A stretch of 64,000 nt of DNA. It comes from an uncultured Clostridia bacterium. Its GTDB lineage: Bacteria; Bacillota; Clostridia; Oscillospirales; Oscillospiraceae. A program made the translations under genes and the position numbers. The DNA is taken from contig CALADI010000004.1 of NCBI GenBank assembly GCA_937890525.1, positions 48,680 to 112,679 on the forward strand, in the 5' to 3' direction. This document shows positions 17,646-25,341 of this stretch, piece after piece; positions within the stretch are counted from its first letter, which is position 1, and every line of letters starts with the position of its first letter. A model generated the notes under the pieces. That model ran no database searches. It saw nothing but the letters and a program-made list of their open reading frames with translations, and was not told the DNA's origin.

Positions 17646-18133
17646 AGAAATTCTCGGTCTTGTGTATGGCGTTGCTGTTGGTATGCGCCTTGGCAGGGTG
17701 TGCGCTTGAGAATATGACACCGTCTGAGATCTACTCGGCCATGGATGGTCTGGTACAGCAGTTGGGTCAGTCCCAGATCACCGATGGAGCAGACCTTATC
17801 GGCAGCCGATGCCTGAATGGAGACGGTTTTACCGGCGGATATGTGTCCGATTGCGGCGGCAATACCGGGCGGGATGTGGTGTTCGGCGGTGCATCTGTGG
17901 AACGCCGGTGCATCTGCATCTCCGGGGAAATCAAGACCGAGTCCGGGTCGGCGCAGATCCGCATCCGGGTCAACGATCAGGTCACGGTGCTGGACTGCGA
18001 TCCGGATGGGCGATTCCAGACGGTGCTGAGTACGGACAGCGGCGGCAGCTATATTATGGTGGATTACGATCAGTTTGTGGGAACGGTGGAGCTGGACAGC
18101 GCATATGTGCAGTCCTGTGACGATAGGAGCTGA
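17642..18133 (+). CDS. Putative lipoprotein of the Bce operon
   Basis: The 163-residue protein has a lipoprotein signal peptide with lipobox LAGC (Cys near residue 20), so it should be anchored on the outer face of the membrane. The mature part is a short helical stretch, then a beta-rich domain (SGEIKTESGSAQIRIRVND) with two cysteines (SDCGG, RRCICISG) and no catalytic motif that I recognise. It begins inside the last codons of the permease gene. An accessory role in peptide sensing or capture is suggested only by this position. Confidence 0.8.
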   Translation: MKKFSVLCMALLLVCALAGCALENMTPSEIYSAMDGLVQQLGQSQITDGADLIGSRCLNGDGFTGGYVSDCGGNTGRDVVFGGASVERRCICISGEIKTESGSAQIRIRVNDQVTVLDCDPDGRFQTVLSTDSGGSYIMVDYDQFVGTVELDSAYVQSCDDRS

Positions 18134-18137
18134 GAAT

Positions 18138-18284
18138 ATGAACATCAGAAAAGCCTTGGGCAGTTTTGTGGGATATGGAGCGCTGGTGGTCATTGGACTG
18201 CTGGCGATCCCGGCCGGGCTGCTGTGGGGGGCCATTTCTCTGGTATGGAATGGAGCGGATCTGATCCTGCAAAAAATCGGATAA
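18138..18284 (+). CDS. 48-residue single-helix membrane peptide
   Basis: A short reading frame starts with ATG 7 bases after an AGGAGC site and 4 bases after the lipoprotein stop. It encodes a basic N-terminus (MNIRKALGSF), one hydrophobic helix of about 25 residues (YGALVVIGLLAIPAGLLWG and onward) and a short polar end. It is the last gene before the operon's hairpins, which supports it being real. Small membrane peptides often modulate a transporter or kinase; that role here is inference. Confidence 0.6.
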   Translation: MNIRKALGSFVGYGALVVIGLLAIPAGLLWGAISLVWNGADLILQKIG

Positions 18285-18290
18285 GGCAAA

Positions 18291-18321
18291 GCGCCGGGGC
18301 AGATCATATCTGCTCCGGCGC
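18291..18321 (+). terminator. Terminator hairpin 1 after Bce operon
   Basis: A 14-pair stem GCGCCGGGGCAGAT (18291-18304) with one G-T pair closes on ATCTGCTCCGGCGC with a 3-base loop. No long T run follows. Confidence 0.55.
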
Positions 18322-18341
18322 TTCGGGATATTGCGGAACAA

Positions 18342-18385
18342 AAAGGACGCACCCGCTGTCGGTATTACAGCGGGCGCGTCCTTTG
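18342..18385. terminator. Terminator hairpin 2 after Bce operon
   Basis: AAAGGACGCACCCGCTGT pairs with ACAGCGGGCGCGTCCTTT with a single mismatch and flanking A and T tracts. It can act on both strands and so also closes the minus-strand tetR gene. Confidence 0.7.
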
Positions 18386-18543
18386 TTAAGAGAAAGAGAG
18401 GTAGAAAAGAGGATCTAATGAATGAAAGGATCGGGAGTACGGCTTCTCTCAACCTTCCATGGCTATATGATACGATGGGATTATGACCGGGCTTTGACCA
18501 ACCTTAGAACATTTTTCGACCAATCTATTAACGATATAAGAAC

Positions 18544-19116
18544 TCAGAACAGAAAACCAATGCCCTTGAGCATGATCTCCTCAGCGGTCTTTGCGATTTG
18601 TTCCGGGCTGGCGGTCATGCCGTCGGAGAGCCATTTTTCTAGAAGCCCGATGCACCCAGCGCTGACAAAGGCATAGTAGTATTCCAACTGGCTGGGGGAT
18701 GCACCGGTGAACTGCTGGGAATAGCATTCCAGACATTTTTCCCTGCCCACCGCCAGCAGTTTGGCAGCGAAGGCCTTGTCCCCGAAGGGGCCGAGGGTGA
18801 CGACGCACAGGTCTGCATTTTCTTTCAGACATTGAAAAATCCCGGCGGTGATCTTCAGCGGGGTCAGATCATTCCCTTGGGCGCTGAGCAGCGGCGCCAT
18901 GGCCTGCTGGAAATCCGAGAGCATATCCGCTTCCATTTTCTCCATCAGGTCGTAGATATCGGTGTAGTGGGCGTAGAAGGTGCCCCGGTTGATCCCGGCG
19001 AGATCGCACAGCTCCTTGATGGAGATGCTCTGCAAAGGCTTCTGCTTCAGCAGCGAGGTAAGAGCCTTGCGGATGAGCATATTGGTCAAGCGGACACGCT
19101 GGTCGTTTTTGTACAT
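18544..19116 (-). CDS. TetR/AcrR family transcriptional regulator
   Basis: The 190-residue protein has an N-terminal TetR helix-turn-helix, SISIKELCDLAGINRGTFYAHY, near residues 28-50 and a C-terminal ligand domain. The ATG at 19116 follows AAGGAG on the minus strand; the frame is open further upstream but without a ribosome site. A perfect 21-bp palindrome sits 31 bases upstream, between this gene and a divergent dehydrogenase gene, so it probably represses both. The effector is unknown. Confidence 0.92.
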   Translation of the reverse strand: MYKNDQRVRLTNMLIRKALTSLLKQKPLQSISIKELCDLAGINRGTFYAHYTDIYDLMEKMEADMLSDFQQAMAPLLSAQGNDLTPLKITAGIFQCLKENADLCVVTLGPFGDKAFAAKLLAVGREKCLECYSQQFTGASPSQLEYYYAFVSAGCIGLLEKWLSDGMTASPEQIAKTAEEIMLKGIGFLF

Positions 19117-19146
19117 TTTGTAAATTCTCCTTATAACGCCGGTGAG

Positions 19147-19167
19147 ATCCAACAGATTCTGTTGGAT
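19147..19167. promoter_or_regulatory. Palindromic operator between tetR and SDR genes
   Basis: ATCCAACAGA-T-TCTGTTGGAT is a perfect inverted repeat with a one-base centre, the usual form of a TetR operator. It lies in the divergent intergenic region. Confidence 0.75.
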
Positions 19168-19204
19168 TTGTTGATTATCTCTGCAAACGGGCAGGATCTG
19201 CCCA

Positions 19205-19233
19205 TTGATGGATCTTGTATCTGCTATTATAAT
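19205..19233 (+). promoter_or_regulatory. Promoter of SDR gene
   Basis: TTGATG (19205-19210), 17 bases, TATAAT (19228-19233), about 50 bases before the ATG at 19284. Confidence 0.65.
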
Positions 19234-19283
19234 CCAGTCATCAAAGAAATTCAACTTCACGGAAGAAACAGGGGAGTATACTT

Positions 19284-20291
19284 ATGAAGAATCGACTGAT
19301 CATCACAGGAGCCAACGGTCATCTGGGCAGCACATTGATCCGTATGCTGGAACATGAAGATGTGGAGATCTACGGATTGGTGCTGTCGGAACAGGAATGC
19401 CGGGATCACGGAAATGTCCACTATGTGGCCGGGGATGTGCGGTTTCGTAAGACCCTGCGCCCCCTCTTTGTCGGAGCGTCCCCGGAGCACACCTATGTGA
19501 TCCACACGGCGGGGATCATCGACATCTCCCGCAATGGCTCACCGCTGATCCACGATGTGAATGTGGGCGGCACCAAGAATGTACTTGCGCTGGCACAGGA
19601 ATACGGGGTCAAACGGCTGCTGTATGTCAGTTCCGTCCACGCCATTGCAGAGCCGGATCCCTACTGCGTCATCTCTGAGTCCGAATGCTTCTCTGCTGAC
19701 ACGGTGATGGGAGTCTACGCCCAGACCAAGGCGGAAGCCACCCAAGCGGTGCTGGACGCCGGAAAGCAAGGATTGGATGTGGTGGTGGTACACCCCTCCG
19801 GGATCATCGGTCCGGACGATCCCTCCGGCAACCATTTGGTGCAGATGATCACCGACTATCTGCGGGGCGCTCTGCCCGCCTGCGTGAAGGGGGGATATGA
19901 CTTCGTGGATGTGCGGGATGTGGCTCAGGGCTGCCTGAAGGCGCTGTCCCGGGGGAAGCGGGAGGAATGCTACATTCTCTCCAACCGCCACTATGAGATC
20001 CGGGAACTGCTGGACATGGCGCGTCAGGAGAGTCGGGGACGGAAGCTGGCGGTTCTGCCTATGTGGATGGCAAAGGCCTTTGCGCCTGTGATGCAATGGT
20101 ATGCCGGACTGCGGAAACAGCGCCCCCTTTACACGGCATATTCCCTGTATACCCTGACCAGCAACGACCGATTCTCCCATGATAAGGCCACCAGAGAGCT
20201 GGGGTATATGCCCCGGGATCTGCGCCAGACCATTGCAGACACGGTTCGGTGGTATCTGGGGAGCGCAAAACCTGCCCCGGCGGTGATGTGA
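19284..20291 (+). CDS. NAD(P)-dependent epimerase/dehydratase (extended SDR)
   Basis: The 335-residue protein has the extended-SDR Rossmann start LIITGANGHLGSTLIRMLE with GxxGxxG at residues 8-14. A second motif HTAGIIDIS lies near 75, and the active-site YAQTKAE (YxxxK) near 150. HPSGIIGPDDPSGNHL is typical of dihydroflavonol-reductase/3-beta-HSD-like members acting on small carbonyl compounds. The product cannot be named more closely. It is divergent from the TetR gene and shares its operator region, so induction by a toxic or lipid-like carbonyl is plausible. A hairpin follows the stop. Confidence 0.88.
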   Translation: MKNRLIITGANGHLGSTLIRMLEHEDVEIYGLVLSEQECRDHGNVHYVAGDVRFRKTLRPLFVGASPEHTYVIHTAGIIDISRNGSPLIHDVNVGGTKNVLALAQEYGVKRLLYVSSVHAIAEPDPYCVISESECFSADTVMGVYAQTKAEATQAVLDAGKQGLDVVVVHPSGIIGPDDPSGNHLVQMITDYLRGALPACVKGGYDFVDVRDVAQGCLKALSRGKREECYILSNRHYEIRELLDMARQESRGRKLAVLPMWMAKAFAPVMQWYAGLRKQRPLYTAYSLYTLTSNDRFSHDKATRELGYMPRDLRQTIADTVRWYLGSAKPAPAVM

Positions 20292-20306
20292 ACTGCACGA
20301 GAAGAA

Positions 20307-20334
20307 AAATCCTGCCCGCCGGGCAGGATTTTTT
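20307..20334 (+). terminator. Terminator of SDR gene
   Basis: AAATCCTGCCC (20307-20317) / GGGCAGGATTT with a 3-base loop and a T run to 20334. Confidence 0.85.
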
Positions 20335-20345
20335 CGTGTACCCTC

Positions 20346-20388
20346 TTGACACAACTGTATAAACTGTATATAATCAGCATATACAGTT
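20346..20388 (+). promoter_or_regulatory. Promoter and GntR operator of ytr-like operon
   Basis: TTGACA (20346-20351) and TATAAT (20369-20374) are both perfect, with 17 bases between. An inverted repeat AACTGTATA (20362-20370)/TATACAGTT (20380-20388) covers the -10 box, and a further direct copy AACTGTAT lies at 20353-20360. This is the pattern of an autorepressed GntR/YtrA operator. Confidence 0.8.
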
Positions 20389-20405
20389 AAGAGAGGAGCG
20401 TGGAT

Positions 20406-20783
20406 ATGGAGATCCTTTTGGATAACAAAAACGGCACACCCATCTATGACCAGATCTATACCCAGATCAAGGATCAGATCATCCGAGGGGCATTGAAGGC
20501 AGATGAGATGCTGCCGTCTATCCGTGGCCTTGCAAAGGATCTGCGGATCAGCTTCATCACCACCAAGCGTGCCTATGATGAGCTGGAAAAAGAGGGATTC
20601 ATCTACACCGTGCAGGGCAAGGGGTGCTTTGTGGCACCTAAGAATACGGAACTGCTGCGGGAAGAGAATTTGCGAAAGATCGAGGAACTTCTGGATCAGG
20701 CCATCCGGCTGGGCGCGTCCTGTGGACTGAGCAAGGCGGCGCTGCTGGATATGATTCAATTTAGTTTGGAGGATTACGAATGA
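20406..20783 (+). CDS. GntR family regulator, YtrA subfamily
   Basis: The 125-residue regulator has the GntR winged helix (PIYDQIYTQIKDQIIRGALK, LPSIRGLAKDLRISFITTKRAYDELEKEGFI) and only a short C-terminal helix pair, as in YtrA. Such proteins repress their own ABC-transporter operon, and the operator on the promoter here supports that. The ATG at 20406 has GGAG 7 bases upstream; a GTG at 20400 is closer than ideal. It overlaps the ATPase gene by ATGA. Confidence 0.92.
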   Translation: MEILLDNKNGTPIYDQIYTQIKDQIIRGALKADEMLPSIRGLAKDLRISFITTKRAYDELEKEGFIYTVQGKGCFVAPKNTELLREENLRKIEELLDQAIRLGASCGLSKAALLDMIQFSLEDYE

Positions 20784-21625
20784 ACGCATTGGAAATCAGA
20801 GGTTTGACCAAAACCTATCCATCATTTCAACTGGATCACTTAGATTTGACATTGCCCAGCGGATGCATCATGGGTCTGGTGGGGGAGAACGGCGCAGGCA
20901 AGAGCACCACAATCAAGCTGATTCTGGAAATGATCCGCAAGGAATCCGGGACGATCCGGATCTTGGGTCGGGAAGATGGTAAAGACATCCGCCTGACCAA
21001 GGATGAGTTGGGTGTGGTGCTGGACGATGTGGGCATCCCGGAGTGGCTGAATACGGCGCAGGTGGGCAAGATCATGGCGCTGACCTTCCGCAACTGGGAC
21101 CGCAATACATATGAAGACCTGCTGAAGAAACTGGCGCTGCCGGAGAAGAAGCCCTTCAAGAGCTTCTCCCGGGGCATGAAGATGAAGCTGGGCATTGCCA
21201 TCGCCCTGTCCCACCATGCAAAGCTGCTGATCCTGGACGAAGCCACCAGCGGCTTAGACCCGGTGGTTCGGGACGAGGTGGTGGAGATGCTCTATGAGTT
21301 CACCAGAGAAGAAGACCATTCGGTGCTGATCTCCTCTCACATCGTCAGCGATTTGGAGAAGCTGTGCGACTACATCGCCTTCCTGCATCAGGGCAGGCTG
21401 CTGGTCTGTGAGGAGAAGGATGTGCTGCTGGAGAGATATGGCATCTTCCACGGTTCCCGGGAGGAACTGGCAGAATTGGGTCCTAAAGCGGTGCTCCACA
21501 AAAAGGAATCCGAATACGGGACGCAGGCCATCGTAGAGCGGGAGCGGGGGCCCCGTGGGCTGAAACTCAGCCCCATCAGTATTGAGGATCTGTTCTTGGC
21601 AATGATAAAGGAGGCTGGAAAATGA
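20780..21625 (+). CDS. ABC transporter ATP-binding protein (YtrB-like)
   Basis: The 281-residue ATPase has Walker A GENGAGKST near residue 36, signature FSRGMKMKLGIAIAL, Walker B LLILDEATSGLDP and a switch His in VLISSHIVSD. The wording matches ABC-2 type exporters of the YtrB/BcrA group. The C-terminal about 70 residues are a variable domain. Cotranscribed with its GntR repressor and with the 207-residue membrane protein it overlaps by 4 bases. Substrate unknown; such systems respond to cell-wall antibiotics or competence in Bacillus. Confidence 0.92.
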   Translation: MNALEIRGLTKTYPSFQLDHLDLTLPSGCIMGLVGENGAGKSTTIKLILEMIRKESGTIRILGREDGKDIRLTKDELGVVLDDVGIPEWLNTAQVGKIMALTFRNWDRNTYEDLLKKLALPEKKPFKSFSRGMKMKLGIAIALSHHAKLLILDEATSGLDPVVRDEVVEMLYEFTREEDHSVLISSHIVSDLEKLCDYIAFLHQGRLLVCEEKDVLLERYGIFHGSREELAELGPKAVLHKKESEYGTQAIVERERGPRGLKLSPISIEDLFLAMIKEAGK

Positions 21626-22245
21626 GAGGACTTCTGCTAAAGGATCTGTATCTGATCCGTAAATATTTGGTGTCCTATCTGGTGCTGATGGTGGTGTTTT
21701 TGGTGATCTCTGCATTCAGCAACGGCAATATGTTTCTTACATTCTATCCCTGTCTGATCGCAACGATGGTGCCGGTGAACCTTCTGAGCTACGATGAGCG
21801 TTCCGGCTGGGATCGGTACAGCAGTACGCTGCCCCTTACCAGAGCCCAGATCGTCTCTGCAAAGTATGGCATTGGATTGGGGATGCAGGCTATGGTGCTG
21901 ATTTTCACCGGCGTGGCGCAGGCTATTCGGGTCAGCTTCGGGGCAGCCACATGGCGGGAGTTCCTGCTGATGATGGAGATGATGGTAACGCTGTCCTTCT
22001 TCTCTTCGTCTTTCTCTATGCCCTTCATGTTCAAGATGGGGGTGGAGAAGGGCAGAATGGCCTATCTGGTCAGCGTAGGTCTGGTGACCGGCGGCAGTAT
22101 GCTGGCCTCCGGAATGTTTCAGGCGCAGGTGGAGAGCCGCCGCCTGCTTCTGGGCGGTCAGATGGTATTCATGCTTCTTGCTGTGGTGTGCTATATTGGC
22201 TCGTGGTTGCTGTCCATCCGCTTCTACAAAAAAAGAGAACTGTAA
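21622..22245 (+). CDS. ABC-2 type permease subunit
   Basis: The 207-residue protein begins MRGLLLKDLYLIRKYLVSYLVLMVVF, the amphipathic helix and first membrane segment of ABC-2 permeases. It has about six membrane helices, with LLSYDERSGWDRYSSTLPLTRAQIVSAKY in the first cytoplasmic loop, a stretch shared by many Firmicute ABC-2 subunits. It should form the channel with the ATPase just upstream. A strong hairpin follows the stop by 2 bases. Confidence 0.88.
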   Translation: MRGLLLKDLYLIRKYLVSYLVLMVVFLVISAFSNGNMFLTFYPCLIATMVPVNLLSYDERSGWDRYSSTLPLTRAQIVSAKYGIGLGMQAMVLIFTGVAQAIRVSFGAATWREFLLMMEMMVTLSFFSSSFSMPFMFKMGVEKGRMAYLVSVGLVTGGSMLASGMFQAQVESRRLLLGGQMVFMLLAVVCYIGSWLLSIRFYKKREL

Positions 22246-22247
22246 AG

Positions 22248-22281
22248 AAGATCCCGGCGCTGGGTGCAGCGCCGGGATCTT
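22248..22281. terminator. Bidirectional terminator between ABC operon and ade
   Basis: A perfect 15-pair stem AAGATCCCGGCGCTG (22248-22262)/22267-22281 with a 4-base loop lies between converging genes. Confidence 0.75.
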
Positions 22282-22297
22282 TTCAGCAAAACCATCG

Positions 22298-24028
22298 TCA
22301 GACATAGGTCTGGGTCAGGACATCGATCACCCCGCGGGTGGTCAGGCGCAGGGTGGGGATCACCGGCAGTGCCATAAAGCTCAAGGTCATAAAGGGGTCG
22401 ATCCCGGCATGAACACCCAAGCGGAAGGCGCAGGACTTCGCCTGCTCCAGATCCCGGTTTACATGTTCTAAGGTATCTTCGCTCATGATGCCGCCGATGG
22501 AGAGGATCAGGCTGCCGGTCACTTGGCCGTCCTCCACCACTACGATGCCGCCTTCGTTCTCAATGATTTGGTTCACGGCAAAGGCCATGTCCTCGTCACT
22601 TGCTCCGATGACGATGATGTTGTGGGAATCGTGGGAGATGCTGGTGGCGACGGCGCCGGTTTTCAGCCCATAGCCTTGGAGATAGCCGAGACCGATGTGG
22701 CGGGTGTTCTTGTGCCGCTCGATCACAGCGATTTTGAGAATATCCCTCTGGGGATCCGGACAGGACGCAAAGCCCATATTCTCGGTGACGATCTGCCCGG
22801 GAACCATCCCAATCACCGCCAGAGGATCGCTGTGGGCGAAATCCCCGGGGGTCAGGCAGGGGACATGGAAGGTATTGTGGGCGGCGTCCTGCAAATAGGG
22901 AGCAACTTCCGGCTTGGGGAAGGGTTGGGTGACACCGTTGTGGTGCATACAGACGCCACGCTTGTACACCGACAGAATGTTGAAGTGCTGGAAATCGTCG
23001 ATGAGCATGAAGTCTGCAAGGTATCCCGGAGCGATGGCGCCACGGTTGTTCATCAGGAAGTAGCGGGCGGCATTATAGCAGGCGACCTTCACCGCAATGA
23101 TGGGATCCACCCCCATGCGGATGGCACGGCGGACGATGGAATCGATGTGCCCGGATTCCAGCAGGTCGCTGGGGTGCTTGTCATCACAGCAGAACATACA
23201 CCGATCTGCCAAGCCGGGGGTGAGCAGGGGAAGCAGGCTGTCCAGATTCCGGGCGGCAGTCCCCTCCCGGATCATGATGTACTGCCCCCGTTCCAGCTTG
23301 GCCATGGCGTCCTCTATGGTGGAGCATTCGTGGTCGGAGTATACCCCTGCGGCGATATAGGCATTGAGATCGTTGCCGCTGATACCGGGGGCATGACCGT
23401 CGATTTTCTTGTGGTGTGCCTGAGATGCCACGATCTTGGACACCACGGCGGGAACGCCGGAGATGACGCCGCTGAAGTCCATCATCTCTGCCAAGCCAAG
23501 CACTCTGGGGTGGTCGTAAAAGGAGTCGATGGCACGGTAGTCCAGTTCTGCGCCGCTTTCATCCAACGCAGTAGCAGGCACGCAGGAGGGCAGCATGAAC
23601 TGCACATCCACAGGCAGCCCCTCGGTGGCTTGGATCATGTATTCAATGCCGTCAGCACCCATGACATTGGCGATCTCGTGGGGGTCGGTGACCACGGTGG
23701 TGGTGCCGTGGGGCAGGACGGCCTTTGCAAATTCGCTTGGGGACACCAGGGCACTCTCCAGATGGATGTGGGCATCGATGAAGCCGGGGACCACCAACTG
23801 ATCCGACACATCCACCTCCTGAAGCCCGTGGTAGGAGCCGATGCCCACAAACAACCCCTGTGCAATGGCAATGTCCCCATGACAGATCCGGTTGCTGAAT
23901 ACATTGACATAGGAAGCGTTTTTCAAAACCAGATCCGCCGGTTCTCTTCCGGCGGCAACCTCAATGATCCGCAGCTTTTTGGATAGTTTGCGGTTGATTC
24001 TTCCGGTGTAGGTCTCGTATGCTTTCAT
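22298..24028 (-). CDS. ade: Adenine deaminase
   Basis: The 576-residue enzyme turns adenine into hypoxanthine in purine salvage; B. subtilis AdeC has nearly the same length. VVPGFIDAHIHLESALVSP near residue 75 holds the HxH metal ligands, GTTTVVTDPHEIANVMG follows, and KKIDGHAPG and YSDHEC contain further ligands. MSISHDSHNIIVIG-like text (ATSISHDSHNIIVIGASDEDM) and GGIMSED mark the C-terminal domain typical of adenine deaminases. The ATG at 24028 gives the family N-terminus; a longer frame to 24241 lies upstream of the promoter and is not credible. It ends next to a bidirectional hairpin. Confidence 0.95.
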   Translation of the reverse strand: MKAYETYTGRINRKLSKKLRIIEVAAGREPADLVLKNASYVNVFSNRICHGDIAIAQGLFVGIGSYHGLQEVDVSDQLVVPGFIDAHIHLESALVSPSEFAKAVLPHGTTTVVTDPHEIANVMGADGIEYMIQATEGLPVDVQFMLPSCVPATALDESGAELDYRAIDSFYDHPRVLGLAEMMDFSGVISGVPAVVSKIVASQAHHKKIDGHAPGISGNDLNAYIAAGVYSDHECSTIEDAMAKLERGQYIMIREGTAARNLDSLLPLLTPGLADRCMFCCDDKHPSDLLESGHIDSIVRRAIRMGVDPIIAVKVACYNAARYFLMNNRGAIAPGYLADFMLIDDFQHFNILSVYKRGVCMHHNGVTQPFPKPEVAPYLQDAAHNTFHVPCLTPGDFAHSDPLAVIGMVPGQIVTENMGFASCPDPQRDILKIAVIERHKNTRHIGLGYLQGYGLKTGAVATSISHDSHNIIVIGASDEDMAFAVNQIIENEGGIVVVEDGQVTGSLILSIGGIMSEDTLEHVNRDLEQAKSCAFRLGVHAGIDPFMTLSFMALPVIPTLRLTTRGVIDVLTQTYV

Positions 24029-24065
24029 AGGATCCCGCCCGCCTTTCTGCATTTGATTTTCTATC

Positions 24066-24094
24066 ATTGTAGTCATCAAAGAGCGCTGTGTCAA
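24066..24094 (-). promoter_or_regulatory. Promoter of ade
   Basis: On the minus strand a perfect TTGACA (24089-24094), 17 bases and TACAAT (24066-24071), about 37 bases before the ATG. Confidence 0.75.
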
Positions 24095-24196
24095 TACGGC
24101 AAAGAAATAGACGCAGGAAGAATTTATAGATAAAGCAGATGGGTGCTTGCTGAGACTGGCGCCCGACAGTTGTAAGGCTCTGGTATGATGAATAAT

Positions 24197-24233
24197 AGAA
24201 AAAATCCCGGAATCGCAATGATTCCGGGATTTT
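24197..24233 (-). terminator. Terminator of rplM-rpsI
   Basis: A perfect 14-pair stem (24201-24214/24220-24233) with a 5-base loop is followed on the minus strand by a T run, 31 bases after the rpsI stop. Confidence 0.9.
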
Positions 24234-24263
24234 GTAAACATCTGATACGGCTTGGCCAGCAGA

Positions 24264-24668
24264 TTATCTCTTGCTGAACTGAGGAGCCCGACGGGCGGCC
24301 TTCAGACCGTATTTCTTTCTTTCCTTCATTCTGGGGTCACGGGTCAGGAAACCAGCAGCCTTCAGAGTGGGACGGTACTCGGGGTTAGCCAGCAGCAGAG
24401 CACGGGAAATGCCGTGACGGATGGCACCGGCCTGACCGGTCACGCCGCCGCCGCAGACATTGACGACAACATCGACCTTGCCCAGCAGATCGGTGGAAAC
24501 CAGGGGCTGACGGACGATCAGCTTCAGGGTGTCCAGACCAAAGTAGTTATCGATATCACGACCATTGATGGTGATCGCACCAGTGCCGTTCTCGTAAACA
24601 CGAACACGAGCGACGCTGGACTTACGGCGACCGGTGCCGTAGAAATACTTCTTCTTGCTCTCGTACAT
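24264..24668 (-). CDS. rpsI: 30S ribosomal protein S9
   Basis: The 134-residue protein has the S9 blocks [15 protein letters not shown] at the start, [19 protein letters not shown] in the middle and the basic tail [17 protein letters not shown], whose last Lys-Arg reaches the tRNA in the P site. The ATG at 24668 follows GGAGG by 9 bases. It is the second gene after rplM, 15 bases apart, as in most bacteria. Confidence 0.98.
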   Translation of the reverse strand: MYESKKKYFYGTGRRKSSVARVRVYENGTGAITINGRDIDNYFGLDTLKLIVRQPLVSTDLLGKVDVVVNVCGGGVTGQAGAIRHGISRALLLANPEYRPTLKAAGFLTRDPRMKERKKYGLKAARRAPQFSKR

Positions 24669-24683
24669 AATTCTTACCTCCAA

Positions 24684-25115
24684 TTAGTCCAGGGTCCAAG
24701 CTTCGGGCTTCTGGGCGGCATGGGGATGCTCATTGCCCTTGTACAGGTGCAGACGGCCCATGCAGTTGCGGCCCAGAGTGTTCTTGGGCAGCATGCCCTT
24801 GACAGCAACTTCCATTGCGTAGTCAGAGCGGTTCTCCATCATTACACGAGCCTTGGTCTCCTTCAGGCCGCCGATCCAGCCGGACACACGGTAGTAGACC
24901 TTCTGCTCGGCCTTGTTGCCGGTGAGGACAGCCTTGTCGGTGTTGATGATGATCACATAATCACCGCAGTCCACATTGGGGGTGAAATCAACCTTGTGCT
25001 TGCCACGCAGCAGGTTAGCAGCGATGACAGCGGTGCGGCCCAGGGGCTTGCCGGCAGCGTCGATGACATACCACTTGCGCTGCAGGGTCTCCTTCTTGGC
25101 TAAAGTACTAGTCAT
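24684..25115 (-). CDS. rplM: 50S ribosomal protein L13
   Basis: The 143-residue protein shows RKWYVIDAAGKPLGRTAVIAANLLRGKHK, then VDCGDYVIIIN and the L13 signature YRVSGWIGGLKE with MLPKNTLGR. The ATG at 25115 follows GGAGG; the frame extends upstream but not with a ribosome site. Transcription starts about 75 bases upstream, and the leader can fold into a hairpin like known L13 autoregulatory leaders. Confidence 0.98.
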   Translation of the reverse strand: MTSTLAKKETLQRKWYVIDAAGKPLGRTAVIAANLLRGKHKVDFTPNVDCGDYVIIINTDKAVLTGNKAEQKVYYRVSGWIGGLKETKARVMMENRSDYAMEVAVKGMLPKNTLGRNCMGRLHLYKGNEHPHAAQKPEAWTLD

Positions 25116-25129
25116 TATAAGTTCCTCCG

Positions 25130-25186
25130 ATAGGTTAAAATATTTTGACAAACTCGGTCGTTCAGAGTAAAATGACTCTCGAACGC
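25130..25186 (-). promoter_or_regulatory. Putative L13 leader hairpin
   Basis: On the minus strand the untranslated leader contains CGTTC-G-AGAGT-N6-ACTCT-GAACG, a bulged stem of about 10 pairs, shortly after the predicted start and before the ribosome site. Firmicute rplM genes commonly carry an L13-binding leader here; the match to that family is by position and shape only. Confidence 0.5.
25145..25173 (+). promoter_or_regulatory. Possible promoter reading toward the TtcA-like gene
   Basis: TTGACA (25145-25150), 17 bases, TAAAAT (25168-25173) on the plus strand. It lies opposite the rplM leader and would give a 160-base untranslated leader for the gene at 25342. Confidence 0.4.
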
Positions 25187-25192
25187 TTGGAA

Positions 25193-25221
25193 AGTGTATC
25201 ACACCACAAAAGAAAAGTCAA
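25193..25221 (-). promoter_or_regulatory. Promoter of rplM-rpsI
   Basis: On the minus strand TTGACT (25216-25221), 17 bases, TACACT (25193-25198). Confidence 0.65.
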
Positions 25222-25341
25222 CGCCTTTTCAAAAGAATTTTTATGGAATCCAATAGGAACTCGCGAAAACGCCTGAATGCTCTTAAATGCTCTCGTTTTC
25301 TGATTTTCAATTTGTGGGAGAAATAAGGAGATTTTACAACA

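Noticed and set aside
15540..17720. 726-codon open frame on the minus strand
   Set aside because: Antisense to the BceB-type permease; no motif, and low-complexity His/Gln/Arg composition.
22523..23986. 487-codon open frame on the plus strand
   Set aside because: Antisense to adenine deaminase; no domain recognisable.
24252..25103. 283-codon open frame on the plus strand
   Set aside because: Antisense to rpsI and rplM; long because of ribosomal codon bias.
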